This document shows, piece by piece, positions 1 through 6,290 of a DNA stretch of 24,959 nucleotides. Made by a program: the position numbers and the translations under genes. Location: IMG/VR virus record IMGVR_UViG_3300025645_000427, positions 1-24,959 of that record, one strand, 5' to 3'. Each line of letters starts with the position of its first letter. Position 1 is the stretch's first letter. This DNA comes from a virus. The notes beneath the pieces are model-generated. The model searched no databases and had not been told where the DNA came from. It saw only the letters and a program-made list of their open reading frames with translations.

Positions 1-1
1 T

Positions 2-238
2 ATATTAGATTTGTTTATACCATCACCTAGTGGAACTTTTAACGGTTTATTTATAGAACTTAAAATCGAAGGAACTAAACTAACCAAAAAGGATGGTAGT
101 ATGTTTGCAGGTGCTAAAGGTATTCACATTAATAATCAGGTGAGCGAAATGAATAGGTTAAAACAGTTAGGCTATTACGCTACATTCGGAATAGGTTACG
201 ACCACTGTACAAGTATTATAGATGCTTATTTAAAATAA
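2..238 (+). CDS. VRR-NUC domain nuclease, 3' part (5' end outside window)
   Basis: The reading frame is open from the window edge and ends at 238. The first in-frame TTG (11) is not a credible start because coding sequence runs upstream of it. The segment shows the core of a PD-(D/E)xK nuclease of the VRR-NUC type: an Asp in LDLFIP, then IELK (the ExK catalytic pair), then QVSEMNRLKQLGYYA and FGIGYDH, which match the family's C-terminal half. Such small phage proteins are stand-alone nucleases, often placed among replication or recombination genes, and probably cut branched or structured DNA. The next gene starts directly after its stop codon, so the two are probably cotranscribed. The family call is strong; the substrate is unknown. 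Confidence 0.8.
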   Translation: MLDLFIPSPSGTFNGLFIELKIEGTKLTKKDGSMFAGAKGIHINNQVSEMNRLKQLGYYATFGIGYDHCTSIIDAYLK

Positions 239-460
239 ATGGAACTACAAGAAGCTAATAGTATATTAAGCCGTAATGGTGTTAAAGTATATCCTATAAA
301 TGTAGGAGGTAAGTTTAAAATAGTTACAGAGTTAAACGGTAAAAAGAAAACATTTAATAAGTTGTTAACCGAGAAAGAACTAAATATACAAACGAATAAA
401 AACCCTTTAGTATTAACTATAATTCATTTAGCAAAACAAATAAGAGAAAATAACTATTAA
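239..460 (+). CDS. Hypothetical protein, 73 aa
   Basis: The ATG follows the stop of the VRR-NUC gene with no gap, which suggests translational coupling. The product is small, basic and soluble, with a predicted beta-rich N-terminal half (VKVYPINVGGKFKIV) and a helical C-terminal half. I recognise no domain. It is the last gene before the promoter at 465-495, so it probably closes the upstream operon. Confidence 0.6.
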   Translation: MELQEANSILSRNGVKVYPINVGGKFKIVTELNGKKKTFNKLLTEKELNIQTNKNPLVLTIIHLAKQIRENNY

Positions 461-462
461 AA

Positions 463-480
463 AGTTTGTTATATCAAACT
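463..480. repeat. Inverted repeat overlapping the -33 box (possible operator)
   Basis: AGTTTG (463-468) and CAAACT (475-480) are perfect inverted copies around a 6-nt AT-rich centre. The left arm contains the TTTG used as the -33 box of the promoter at 465-495. A dyad across a promoter element is a typical repressor-binding layout, but no cognate repressor is identifiable here. Confidence 0.45.
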
Positions 481-495
481 AAAGTGTTATCTTAG
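465..495 (+). promoter_or_regulatory. Bacteroidota-type promoter (TTTG-N19-TATCTTAG)
   Basis: TTTG (465-468), a spacer of exactly 19 nt, and TATCTTAG (488-495) match the Bacteroidota -33/-7 consensus TTTG-N19-TAnnTTTG with one deviation in the -7 box. It lies between two genes and about 22 nt upstream of the next ATG, so it probably drives the small-gene operon starting at 518. Confidence 0.65.
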
Positions 496-517
496 TGTAA
501 CAATTAAAACAAAAACT

Positions 518-607
518 ATGATACGTACTACTTCATTAAAGCACTACAAAGAATTAAAAGCAAAAGGTATTAATGCTCAATTAGTAACTAAACAAGATTT
601 AAACTAA
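518..607 (+). CDS. Hypothetical micro-protein, 29 aa
   Basis: This short ORF begins about 22 nt after the -7 box of the promoter at 465-495 and ends 4 nt before the next ATG. The peptide begins MIRTTSLKHYKELKAKGI, is basic and is predicted to be mostly helical. Support is positional: it fills the space between promoter and next gene in the same tightly spaced style as its neighbours. Function unknown. Confidence 0.45.
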   Translation: MIRTTSLKHYKELKAKGINAQLVTKQDLN

Positions 608-611
608 AACT

Positions 612-773
612 ATGGAAGAAGAAACAACACACTGTATAGAATGCGAAGGTACAGGAATAGTAGAAGATTACGCTAAGTGTAGTGTAAATGCTGATGACTG
701 TTGTGCAAGTTGTACGGTAGAAAAAGACTGCTACGAGTGTAGCGGAACTGGATTAGTAACAATAGAATATTAA
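612..773 (+). CDS. DnaJ-type Cys-rich zinc-finger mini-protein, 53 aa
   Basis: The product has two copies of CxxCxGTG (CIECEGTG near residue 8 and CYECSGTG near residue 40) flanking CCASC. These are the zinc-binding repeats of the DnaJ central domain. Two paired CxxC knuckles suggest at least one bound zinc. No J domain or other module is present, so it is a free-standing finger. Such mini-proteins recur among small early phage genes, probably as protein- or nucleic-acid-binding adaptors. The motif is clear; the role is unknown. Confidence 0.65.
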   Translation: MEEETTHCIECEGTGIVEDYAKCSVNADDCCASCTVEKDCYECSGTGLVTIEY

Positions 774-778
774 TAGAT

Positions 779-1024
779 ATGAGCAAAGCAAGAGAAGAAG
801 CCGAAAGGTTGATAAATTTAATGAGTTCTCAAACATATACATATCAACCTTATGCAGGAGCACACCAGCAAGAAGAAGAGATAGGCGATGAAGCAGGTAA
901 AAAATGTGCTTTAATTTGTGTAGATATGATAATGAATGTTGAAATGTATGATATTACTGGAGGTAGGCAAATGCTACATAAAGAATATTGGCAAGAAGTA
1001 AAACAAGAACTAAATACTTTATAG
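779..1024 (+). CDS. Hypothetical phage protein, 81 aa
   Basis: The ORF starts 5 nt after the preceding stop. The sequence is mainly helical: an amphipathic N-terminus (MSKAREEAERLINLM), an acidic middle, AGKKCALICVDMIM, then YWQEVKQEL at the C-terminus. The combination of a KCALICVD-like segment and a C-terminal YW(Q)xVKxE motif recurs in small proteins of Bacteroidota phages, but I know of no assigned function. It sits inside the small-gene operon. Confidence 0.6.
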   Translation: MSKAREEAERLINLMSSQTYTYQPYAGAHQQEEEIGDEAGKKCALICVDMIMNVEMYDITGGRQMLHKEYWQEVKQELNTL

Positions 1025-1026
1025 AT

Positions 1027-1209
1027 ATGATACATTGGGGGATAGTAATATTACTAGGAATAATGTCCTTTACTTTTGGAATAAGAGTAGGGATAGGTAA
1101 TGATAAAGGGGAGTGCACAGATAAGTGTAGAGTTAAAGAGTTAGAACTACAAAAGGAGATTGATGAGTATAAGTGGAGATATGAATTAGTAAACGATATT
1201 AAGAATTAA
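1027..1209 (+). CDS. Small membrane protein, 60 aa
   Basis: I place the start at the ATG at 1027, two bases after the previous stop, rather than at an in-frame TTG at 988 inside the preceding gene. The product has one N-terminal transmembrane segment (roughly residues 5-23, WGIVILLGIMSFTFGIRVG), then a short charged domain with a CxxxC motif and a helical tail. Topology is probably N-in with the charged part on the other side of the membrane. Function unknown; superinfection exclusion or envelope modification are possibilities only. Confidence 0.6.
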   Translation: MIHWGIVILLGIMSFTFGIRVGIGNDKGECTDKCRVKELELQKEIDEYKWRYELVNDIKN

Positions 1210-1308
1210 CGTTTAGGCTAAGGTTAGTAGCCTTAATTACTGACCATTAAAATTACAACAAGACCTAGTGAGGCTATTAACTTTAGACATTGTTAGGCAC
1301 AGTTAATT
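1210..1308. other. Intergenic leader with short hairpin
   Basis: This 99-bp gap holds a small stem (GGCTA / TAGCC around 1216-1232) and, at its right end, the left arm of the inverted repeat that brackets the next ORF. I see no canonical -33/-7 promoter in it. Confidence 0.35.
1291..1306. repeat. Left arm of 16-nt inverted repeat bracketing an ORF
   Basis: TGTTAGGCACAGTTAA is matched in inverted orientation by the segment at 1520-1535 with one mismatch. The left arm ends 2 nt before the ATG of the enclosed ORF. Confidence 0.7.
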
Positions 1309-1533
1309 ATGACAACACGAAAATTAGTAAACTTGATGATGCGTTCATCTGATACAAATCCTTATAGCGGAAAATTAACAAAAAAGCAGAATGTTTTGTG
1401 TGCTATTGAACTTGCAAAACTATGTAAAGAATTTGCAGATACAGGACAAACTGCCGAGGCAATGGATATTGAAAGCACACAATGGGTAGAGGTAATAAGT
1501 AAGTTAGAAAGCAAGAGCCTTAATTGTGCCTAA
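1309..1533 (+). CDS. Hypothetical protein, 74 aa, bracketed by inverted repeat
   Basis: The ORF lies between two arms of a 16-nt inverted repeat: the left arm ends 2 nt before the ATG and the right arm contains the stop codon. The protein is helical and soluble (ARG/LYS-rich start, then AIELAKLCKEFADTGQ and TQWVEVISKLESK) with no recognised domain. It differs from its neighbours in having intergenic gaps of about 100 bp on both sides, where surrounding genes abut. That suggests a separately acquired unit, or a gene controlled by long-range pairing of its mRNA ends. Function unknown. Confidence 0.55.
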   Translation: MTTRKLVNLMMRSSDTNPYSGKLTKKQNVLCAIELAKLCKEFADTGQTAEAMDIESTQWVEVISKLESKSLNCA

Positions 1534-1535
1534 CA
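1520..1535. repeat. Right arm of 16-nt inverted repeat, spanning a stop codon
   Basis: TTAATTGTGCCTAACA is the inverted counterpart of 1291-1306 (15 of 16 positions complementary) and contains the TAA stop of the enclosed ORF. Confidence 0.7.
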
Positions 1536-1589
1536 CCAAAATACTAATCGTTTTAATGATTTGTATTGACTGTTAAAATAAATAAATAG

Positions 1590-1617
1590 ATGCTACCCGC
1601 ACGAATGAGGGTAGCAT
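1590..1617. other. Strong 9-bp hairpin upstream of a membrane-protein gene
   Basis: ATGCTACCC (1590-1598) and GGGTAGCAT (1609-1617) form a perfect 9-bp stem around a 10-nt loop. On the + strand it is followed by an A-rich run, not a T-run, so it does not look like an intrinsic terminator. It ends 14 nt before the next ATG and may act in mRNA processing, stability or translation control. Confidence 0.6.
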
Positions 1618-1631
1618 AAAAAACAAATAAG

Positions 1632-1808
1632 ATGAAGAAAACAATAATAAAAACACTTATACTGCTTGTATTTATAAGCAGTGTAACATTAACAGTAATA
1701 ACATTTGATACATTTGAGCCAATAACAATATTATATTATGTATTAGGTTGGTGGAAAGTTTATGAGTTAATAGACTATGCTACTAATTGGTTAACTAAAA
1801 ACAAATAA
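1632..1808 (+). CDS. Small membrane protein, 58 aa
   Basis: The start ATG lies 14 nt after the hairpin at 1590-1617, and the stop is one base before the next ATG. A hydrophobic stretch follows the basic N-terminus MKKTIIK (about residues 5-24, ILLVFISSVTLTVITF), with a second, weaker hydrophobic aromatic region (about 30-42, ILYYVLGWW). It could be a one- or two-pass inner-membrane protein, or the first segment could be a signal peptide. Family not recognised. Confidence 0.5.
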   Translation: MKKTIIKTLILLVFISSVTLTVITFDTFEPITILYYVLGWWKVYELIDYATNWLTKNK

Positions 1809-1809
1809 G

Positions 1810-2178
1810 ATGAGATTAAGCGAGTATGTAAAAGAATTGTTGTATAGTACTAAATTTACTGTTGATGAAAAGTACGTGATAATTAATAAATATGTACATT
1901 TTATAACCCAACCTTTAACATTATCAATGTTTATTCCTGCAAAGTTAGTTAACGGTAAATGGGTTGTTTTGGAAGAGCCTAATTATTTTGTTAATTATTT
2001 ATGGAGCGACCCTAAAGAGTTAGGTATGAAAGAAGCCACAATTAAGGAGTGTGATGAATACAAAAAGGCTTTAGACAATGTTATATTTAAAGGGTGTAAA
2101 ATATATAAAAGACATAACGATTTTATATTGGATGATGTATCAATAACGGAATTAAAAAAGCAGGATTATGAAAGATAA
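1810..2178 (+). CDS. Hypothetical protein, 122 aa
   Basis: Soluble mixed alpha/beta protein. The N-terminal helix MRLSEYVKELL is followed by a beta-rich stretch around residues 35-60 (FIPAKLVNGKWVVLEEP), where the alternation of aromatic and acidic residues looks structured. It overlaps the next gene by 11 nt, indicating coupled translation. I do not recognise the family. Confidence 0.6.
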   Translation: MRLSEYVKELLYSTKFTVDEKYVIINKYVHFITQPLTLSMFIPAKLVNGKWVVLEEPNYFVNYLWSDPKELGMKEATIKECDEYKKALDNVIFKGCKIYKRHNDFILDDVSITELKKQDYER

Positions 2179-2386
2179 AATCAAATTAACAAGAGCAGAA
2201 GTACAAAGTAATTATAATAGACAAGAATGGGCAGAGGGATTGATATTACAATTACCAAAAGAACATGAAGGTAGGAATAGTTGGTTACTTAATTATGGAA
2301 AGCTAAAAGAAGCCGAGGAATTAAGAAAAAAAAGAAAGCTAAAATTCAGTAAAAAACATCAATCCTGTGAAACTATAAAAAGTTAA
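2168..2386 (+). CDS. Hypothetical phage protein, 72 aa
   Basis: The start lies 11 nt inside the previous gene. The central GRNSWLLNYG motif followed by a charged helix (KEAEELRKKRK) recurs in small proteins of Bacteroidota phages. The C-terminal third is very basic, consistent with nucleic-acid contact. Function unknown. Confidence 0.55.
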   Translation: MKDKIKLTRAEVQSNYNRQEWAEGLILQLPKEHEGRNSWLLNYGKLKEAEELRKKRKLKFSKKHQSCETIKS

Positions 2387-2418
2387 CAGATAAGAAAACT
2401 AATTAAATATAAATAGAG

Positions 2419-2619
2419 ATGAAATACATTATAAGACTAATAACACTACCATTTGTATTGTCTATAAATACAATAGGAATGATAAGAAAAATGTTTAAAA
2501 TATCTAAATGTTGGTTATTATATGGTGGAGAAGCAATAACATACCTACATAAAGACGAAAAAAAAATGATAGCTGATATTTATTCAGAAACAGTTAATCA
2601 AAAATATTATAAAAAATAA
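2419..2619 (+). CDS. Small membrane-associated protein, 66 aa
   Basis: The N-terminal hydrophobic segment (residues 3-22, YIIRLITLPFVLSINTIGMI) is flanked by basic residues, followed by a second moderately hydrophobic part (WLLYGGEAITYL) and a charged tail. It probably sits in the inner membrane with a small cytoplasmic domain. It ends 4 nt before the next gene. No family recognised. Confidence 0.5.
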   Translation: MKYIIRLITLPFVLSINTIGMIRKMFKISKCWLLYGGEAITYLHKDEKKMIADIYSETVNQKYYKK

Positions 2620-2623
2620 AACA

Positions 2624-3403
2624 ATGGAATACAAAGGAGATTTAAAAGAATTCCCACAAGAGGTGGTTGAATGGATGTGCGACCAACAAGAAGCACAAGG
2701 TAATAAAAGAGATGTTAGTGTGTTTGAGAAGGATAAAAAATCTAATAAAGAACAGGGCGGGTTTGATTGGATAAAAGCTGATGATGATATAGGAGTAGAT
2801 GATTTTAGCTGGGATATAATACTTTCAAAAAACTTCGATTTATTCTTTAAACACTTCCCTAAAAAAGAAAACATAAACGATATACTAGAAGAGTGTAAAA
2901 GGAGGTTTCCGAAAGGGAGTAAGGTTTTTAGTCCTATGACTGGAGATAAATTTAAAGTTTGCCTAGAAAACACATTCTCTAATAATGACATACACTTTAC
3001 TAGTGGCACGGCAGTAATGGCTCTTTTAGATGATGGAATGGATTGTAATGCTCTATACTATAATGGCAAATACGCTACCTTAGTGGAAGAAGAACAAGAA
3101 CAACCATCAGGATTACAATTTATGTTTGAAGAAAAAGAAGAGGAACAAGACTACCCTAAAGTTATGTGGTGCTGGGATGATGATGTTAGTGAATGTAACG
3201 AATGGCTTGTTATAGGTAAGTTAAATGATTTTTATATGGGTGTAAGTGATACTTACAAAGATAAATTTAATAATGAACTAAAATCATTAGGAGTATTTAA
3301 TGGGTATATAAACTTTTTCAAAAACGCTTCACTAACTAAACCAGTTAAAGAATACACAAGAGAACAAGCTTTAAAGGAATTTAACATTAATATAGTAGAT
3401 TAA
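2624..3403 (+). CDS. Acidic hypothetical phage protein, 259 aa
   Basis: The largest gene of the small-gene block. The N-terminus carries FPQEVVEWMCDQQEAQGNKR, followed by DVSVFE, a motif I associate with the N-termini of several otherwise unrelated phage proteins of Bacteroidota, probably a small interaction module. After it come repeated short patches resembling beta-domains (FPKGSKVFSPMTGDKFKV at about 94-111) and a very acidic linker (about 150-173). The composition suggests a modular, flexible cytoplasmic protein with no catalytic motif. It is the last full gene before the promoter at 3473-3503. Function unknown. Confidence 0.6.
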   Translation: MEYKGDLKEFPQEVVEWMCDQQEAQGNKRDVSVFEKDKKSNKEQGGFDWIKADDDIGVDDFSWDIILSKNFDLFFKHFPKKENINDILEECKRRFPKGSKVFSPMTGDKFKVCLENTFSNNDIHFTSGTAVMALLDDGMDCNALYYNGKYATLVEEEQEQPSGLQFMFEEKEEEQDYPKVMWCWDDDVSECNEWLVIGKLNDFYMGVSDTYKDKFNNELKSLGVFNGYINFFKNASLTKPVKEYTREQALKEFNINIVD

Positions 3404-3411
3404 ATAATTAA

Positions 3412-3459
3412 GCAAGAACAAAAGCAATAGAGAAGTTAAACGAAATAATAAATAAACAG
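3412..3459 (+). pseudogene. Possible C-terminal coding remnant
   Basis: Just after the preceding stop, another frame reads ARTKAIEKLNEIINKQ then TAA. It resembles a helical phage-protein tail and follows EQALKEFN in the preceding gene, as if two alternative C-termini lay side by side. It has no start codon. This is a weak call; chance in AT-rich DNA is possible. Confidence 0.2.
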
Positions 3460-3472
3460 TAATAATAAACTA

Positions 3473-3503
3473 TTTGTATTGTAACTTTTTTTTACTATCT
3501 TCG
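3473..3503 (+). promoter_or_regulatory. Bacteroidota-type promoter for the sigma-like gene
   Basis: TTTG (3473-3476), a 19-nt spacer containing a T8 run, and TATCTTCG (3496-3503) match TTTG-N19-TAnnTTnG. The ATG of the next gene begins only 7 nt after the -7 box, about where transcription should start, so the message is probably leaderless or nearly so. The promoter probably begins the terminase/structural transcription unit. Confidence 0.75.
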
Positions 3504-3510
3504 TATCGTA

Positions 3511-3999
3511 ATGAGTATAACAGAATTAATAATAAAAGATAAAGTTTGTATTAACTATGCTAAAAGTTTAGCAGGAGATGACTACAAAGACTTACTTAGT
3601 GATGCTATCGAGAAGATACTAAGCCTAGAGAATAAAGGAAAGGTATTTAACAATAAGTATAAAAGTTATTTTTATCTAACTCTTAAAAGTGTATTAAACG
3701 ATAAGTACAGAAAAAAGAAAGTTAAAGAAGTTGAGTTAAAACAACAACACCTAGAAATGAAAGAAGAAACAAATAGTATAAGCATACATCAAAAGGTATT
3801 GGAAAACTTTTTATCTACTAAGTTCAAAGACGAGAAAGAACAGTTAGCACAAGTAATAACAGAGCTTAGTCTTAGAATGGATAAAAAAGAAATAGCCGAA
3901 AGAACTGGATACTCTAAAGAGTTAGTTTATCAATACCTAAACATAGCAAAAGAACTAATTAAAGATGAATACAATAGAGTTATATTTAATAAGCGTTAG
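3511..3999 (+). CDS. Phage sigma-70-like factor, 162 aa
   Basis: The protein has the two-part layout of a small sigma factor. Residues about 12-70 resemble region 2 (NYAKSLAGDDYKDLLSDAIE, then an aromatic/basic YKSYFYLTLKSVLNDKYRKK stretch). After a charged linker, residues about 118-152 form a helix-turn-helix like region 4 (MDKKEIAERTGYSKELVYQY). It probably binds host RNA polymerase and directs it to phage late promoters. It begins a transcription unit from the canonical host promoter at 3473-3503, so the host enzyme can transcribe it first. The ATG at 3511 is preceded by only 7 nt after the -7 box. Its 3' end overlaps the next gene by 35 nt. Anti-sigma or other RNAP-binding roles are alternatives. 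Confidence 0.65.
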   Translation: MSITELIIKDKVCINYAKSLAGDDYKDLLSDAIEKILSLENKGKVFNNKYKSYFYLTLKSVLNDKYRKKKVKEVELKQQHLEMKEETNSISIHQKVLENFLSTKFKDEKEQLAQVITELSLRMDKKEIAERTGYSKELVYQYLNIAKELIKDEYNRVIFNKR

Positions 4000-4234
4000 T
4001 ATATCTATAATATGGTTTGATGTTTTATATATACAAACTTACATTAAGAAGATACTAGGATATAAAGAACACGACTTCATAAAGCCTTTTGACTGCCGTT
4101 ACTGTACGTTCCACCACTTAGGTTTATTAGTTGGGTTAGTTTACTTTTTACCTAGCTTAGAATACATTGAGTTAATTAAATACGCTTTAATAAATTACGC
4201 ACTTACAAACATAATTACTAAACAATGGGATTAG
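3965..4234 (+). CDS. Membrane protein with FDCRYC motif, 89 aa
   Basis: The gene overlaps the sigma-like gene by 35 nt and the next gene by 10 nt. The product has an N-terminal hydrophobic segment (residues 4-24), a CxxC-bearing PFDCRYCTFHHLGL motif at about 41-54, then one or two hydrophobic segments (about 52-64 and 70-83). CxxC motifs between transmembrane helices of this form are common in small Bacteroidota phage membrane proteins, but no function is established to my knowledge. Probably an inner-membrane protein. Confidence 0.6.
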   Translation: MNTIELYLISVSISIIWFDVLYIQTYIKKILGYKEHDFIKPFDCRYCTFHHLGLLVGLVYFLPSLEYIELIKYALINYALTNIITKQWD

Positions 4235-4599
4235 AAGATATACACAACCTCAAAGCAATAGATAAAGAAATAGAAACAAAACTATTATCTATAAGAGGTA
4301 AACTAAAACAGAATACTAAACTAAGCCAAGAGGACAACCATATTGCAAAAGTATCGTATAAAGCTATTACAGGTAGAAAACCGAATACAGGTTGTCAATC
4401 GTGTAACAATATGATTAAGATACTTAACAACTGGTTTATTAGTTACTACGATAAACAAACAAAAGGAGAAACACTAACTCAAGTAAACGAAACTAAACAA
4501 CCTAATTACTTTGAACTATTAAAGATGGCAAAGGATAAAGGTTTTGAAATAAAAGGAAAACCAAACAAACAACAATTAATTGAATACTTAAATAAATAA
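4225..4599 (+). CDS. Hypothetical protein with C-terminal SAP-like helix pair, 124 aa
   Basis: The N-terminal two thirds are helical and charged, with a GCQSCN motif near residue 57. The last 33 residues (NYFELLKMAKDKGFEIKGKP, ending LIEYLNK) resemble the helix-extended-helix SAP or HeH fold that binds DNA or nucleoprotein. Lying just before the terminase genes, it might assist packaging or act as a capsid/DNA-associated protein; this is inference from position. It overlaps the upstream gene by 10 nt. Confidence 0.5.
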   Translation: MGLEDIHNLKAIDKEIETKLLSIRGKLKQNTKLSQEDNHIAKVSYKAITGRKPNTGCQSCNNMIKILNNWFISYYDKQTKGETLTQVNETKQPNYFELLKMAKDKGFEIKGKPNKQQLIEYLNK

Positions 4600-4601
4600 T
4601 T

Positions 4602-4700
4602 ATGACAGTAGTATATTGGATAGTAGGACTTGCAATAGCAGTAACAATTTTAGGAATGTTTAATCCAAAAGTAGAAGATGGGAACGAAGAAGGGAAATAG
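4602..4700 (+). CDS. Single-pass membrane micro-protein, 32 aa
   Basis: This short ORF starts 2 nt after the upstream stop and overlaps the start of the terminase small subunit gene by 23 nt. The peptide is one hydrophobic helix (VVYWIVGLAIAVTILGMF) followed by a charged tail. The placement suggests a real, translationally coupled gene. Function unknown. Confidence 0.4.
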   Translation: MTVVYWIVGLAIAVTILGMFNPKVEDGNEEGK

Positions 4701-5103
4701 TAAATATATTGAAACTCCTGAAAAGCTTTGGGAATACTTTAAAGACTATGTAAAACACGAACAAGAAAACCCTATGTATAAGGTTGAATATGTTGGTAGG
4801 GATGGAGCGAAAGAGAAAACACCTTTAGAAACTCCTATCACTTTTATAGGCTTTGAATGTTATTTAGCAGATAGAGAAATCATAAACGATTTAGGAGATT
4901 ATAGAAAGAATGATGACAATAGATATGCAGATTATGCCCCTATCATTACACGTATAACAAACAATTGCTTTGCTCAAAACTTCAAAGGGGCAAGTGTTGG
5001 TTTGTTCAATGCAAACATAATAGCACGTAAACTAGGATTAGTAGAGAAACAACAAACAGAGATTAAAGCAGAGCCGAGAGTATTTAATATACCGAAAGAC
5101 TAA
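4678..5103 (+). CDS. terS: Terminase small subunit
   Basis: Residues 12-30 (ETPEKLWEYFKDYVKHEQEN), the ETPITFIGFECYLADREIIN stretch and the C-terminal RKLGLVEKQQTEI are characteristic of small terminase subunits of Bacteroidota phages. The protein recognises phage DNA at the packaging start site and delivers it to the large subunit as a ring oligomer. At 141 aa it is near the usual size. The stop codon directly precedes the ATG of the large subunit, the classic terS-terL pairing. The start at 4678 overlaps the upstream micro-ORF; no better in-frame ATG exists near it. Confidence 0.82.
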   Translation: MGTKKGNSKYIETPEKLWEYFKDYVKHEQENPMYKVEYVGRDGAKEKTPLETPITFIGFECYLADREIINDLGDYRKNDDNRYADYAPIITRITNNCFAQNFKGASVGLFNANIIARKLGLVEKQQTEIKAEPRVFNIPKD

Positions 5104-6279
5104 ATGCCTTTAGAAGTAACTACATCATTAAAAAAAATGTTATCCCTGCATAAGCCTATAAAACTTGTGCAGGGTGCTACTTCTTCGGGTAAGACATACG
5201 GTATTATACCAATACTTTATGATAGGGCTTTAGAAACTCCTAACACATTAATAACGGTAGTTGCCGAAACGATACCTAGTTTAAAAGATGGGTGTGTTAA
5301 GATATTCAAAGACTTTATGTATGATGAAGGTAGATGGCGTGATGACTGTTGGTTAGGTAACCCTATGCAATACACACTTCCTAACCGTTCAAAGATACAA
5401 TTTAAAAGCTTTGATAGTGAGGGTAAGGCTAAGGCTAGTGGTAAACGTGAAATACTATTTATTAATGAAGCAAACCACGTTCCTTTTAAAATTGCTGATG
5501 CTTTAATAATTAGAACAACCAAAGAGGTTTGGTTAGATTTTAATGCAGATAGTGAATTTTGGGGACATACCGAAGTACTAAAAAGTAATGATGCCGAACT
5601 ATTAAAGTTAACGTACTTAGATAATGAAGCAATACCAAAAGGAACTCTATTGAAGATGCTAGACCGAAAGGCTAAAGCAGAAGAAGAAGAAGCTAAAGGA
5701 GAGCGTGGTTACTGGTGGAATTGGTGGAGGGTTTACGGACTGGGAGAAGTAGGTAGTTTACAAGGGGTTGTTTTTAATAATTGGAAACAAGTTAAAGAAA
5801 TACCTCAACAAGCAAAACTATTAGGATATGGAATTGACTTTGGATATACAAATGACCCTACTACGTGTGTAGCAGTTTATGAGATGGATAACCAATACTA
5901 CTATGATGAAGTTCTATATTCAACAGGATTAACAAATCAAGATATAGCAGTTAGGTTGTTACCGATAATAGGAGGGGAAATAGTATATGCTGATAGTGCC
6001 GAACCTAAAAGTATTGAAGAGTTACGTAGGGAGGGAATGAGAATAATAGGAGCAGAGAAAGGAGCAGACAGTATTATGTATGGTATTAACAAGATGCAAC
6101 AAGATACATTTTACGTAACAGAAAAGAGTACTAACCTAGTTAAAGAGTTAAGGAACTATACTTGGTTAACAGATAAAGAGGGTAGAACAGTTAATAAACC
6201 AGTAGACGCACATAATCACTTGATAGATGCTATTAGGTACTTCTTAACCTCACAGAATAAATACGATGGAACTTATTAA
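5104..6279 (+). CDS. terL: Terminase large subunit (ATPase-nuclease)
   Basis: The packaging motor. Residues 24-31 (GATSSGKT) form the Walker A loop and 117-124 (ILFINEAN) the Walker B/catalytic Glu region, giving the ATPase that drives DNA into the prohead. The C-terminal RNase-H-like nuclease shows acidic residues at D245 (GIDFGYTNDPT), D297 (VYADSAEP) and D375 (HNHLIDAIRYFL), which cut concatemers into unit genomes. The length of 391 aa is slightly short but complete for the PBSX/Terminase_3-6 type. It acts with the small subunit encoded directly upstream and the portal encoded about 12 kb downstream, an unusually large separation. Confidence 0.93.
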   Translation: MPLEVTTSLKKMLSLHKPIKLVQGATSSGKTYGIIPILYDRALETPNTLITVVAETIPSLKDGCVKIFKDFMYDEGRWRDDCWLGNPMQYTLPNRSKIQFKSFDSEGKAKASGKREILFINEANHVPFKIADALIIRTTKEVWLDFNADSEFWGHTEVLKSNDAELLKLTYLDNEAIPKGTLLKMLDRKAKAEEEEAKGERGYWWNWWRVYGLGEVGSLQGVVFNNWKQVKEIPQQAKLLGYGIDFGYTNDPTTCVAVYEMDNQYYYDEVLYSTGLTNQDIAVRLLPIIGGEIVYADSAEPKSIEELRREGMRIIGAEKGADSIMYGINKMQQDTFYVTEKSTNLVKELRNYTWLTDKEGRTVNKPVDAHNHLIDAIRYFLTSQNKYDGTY

Positions 6280-6290
6280 GATATAGATAA

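Noticed and set aside
988-1209. Extended membrane protein starting at TTG 988
   Set aside because: This start lies inside the preceding gene, and the ATG at 1027 directly after its stop gives a normal membrane-protein N-terminus.
1559-1590. Promoter with TTTG before the membrane-protein gene at 1632
   Set aside because: At the required 19-nt spacing the sequence does not match TAnnTTTG.
1291-1600. True integron gene cassette
   Set aside because: The core-like ends are suggestive, but no matching GTTRRRY at the distal end, no L boxes and no integrase are visible; reported only as a repeat-bracketed ORF.
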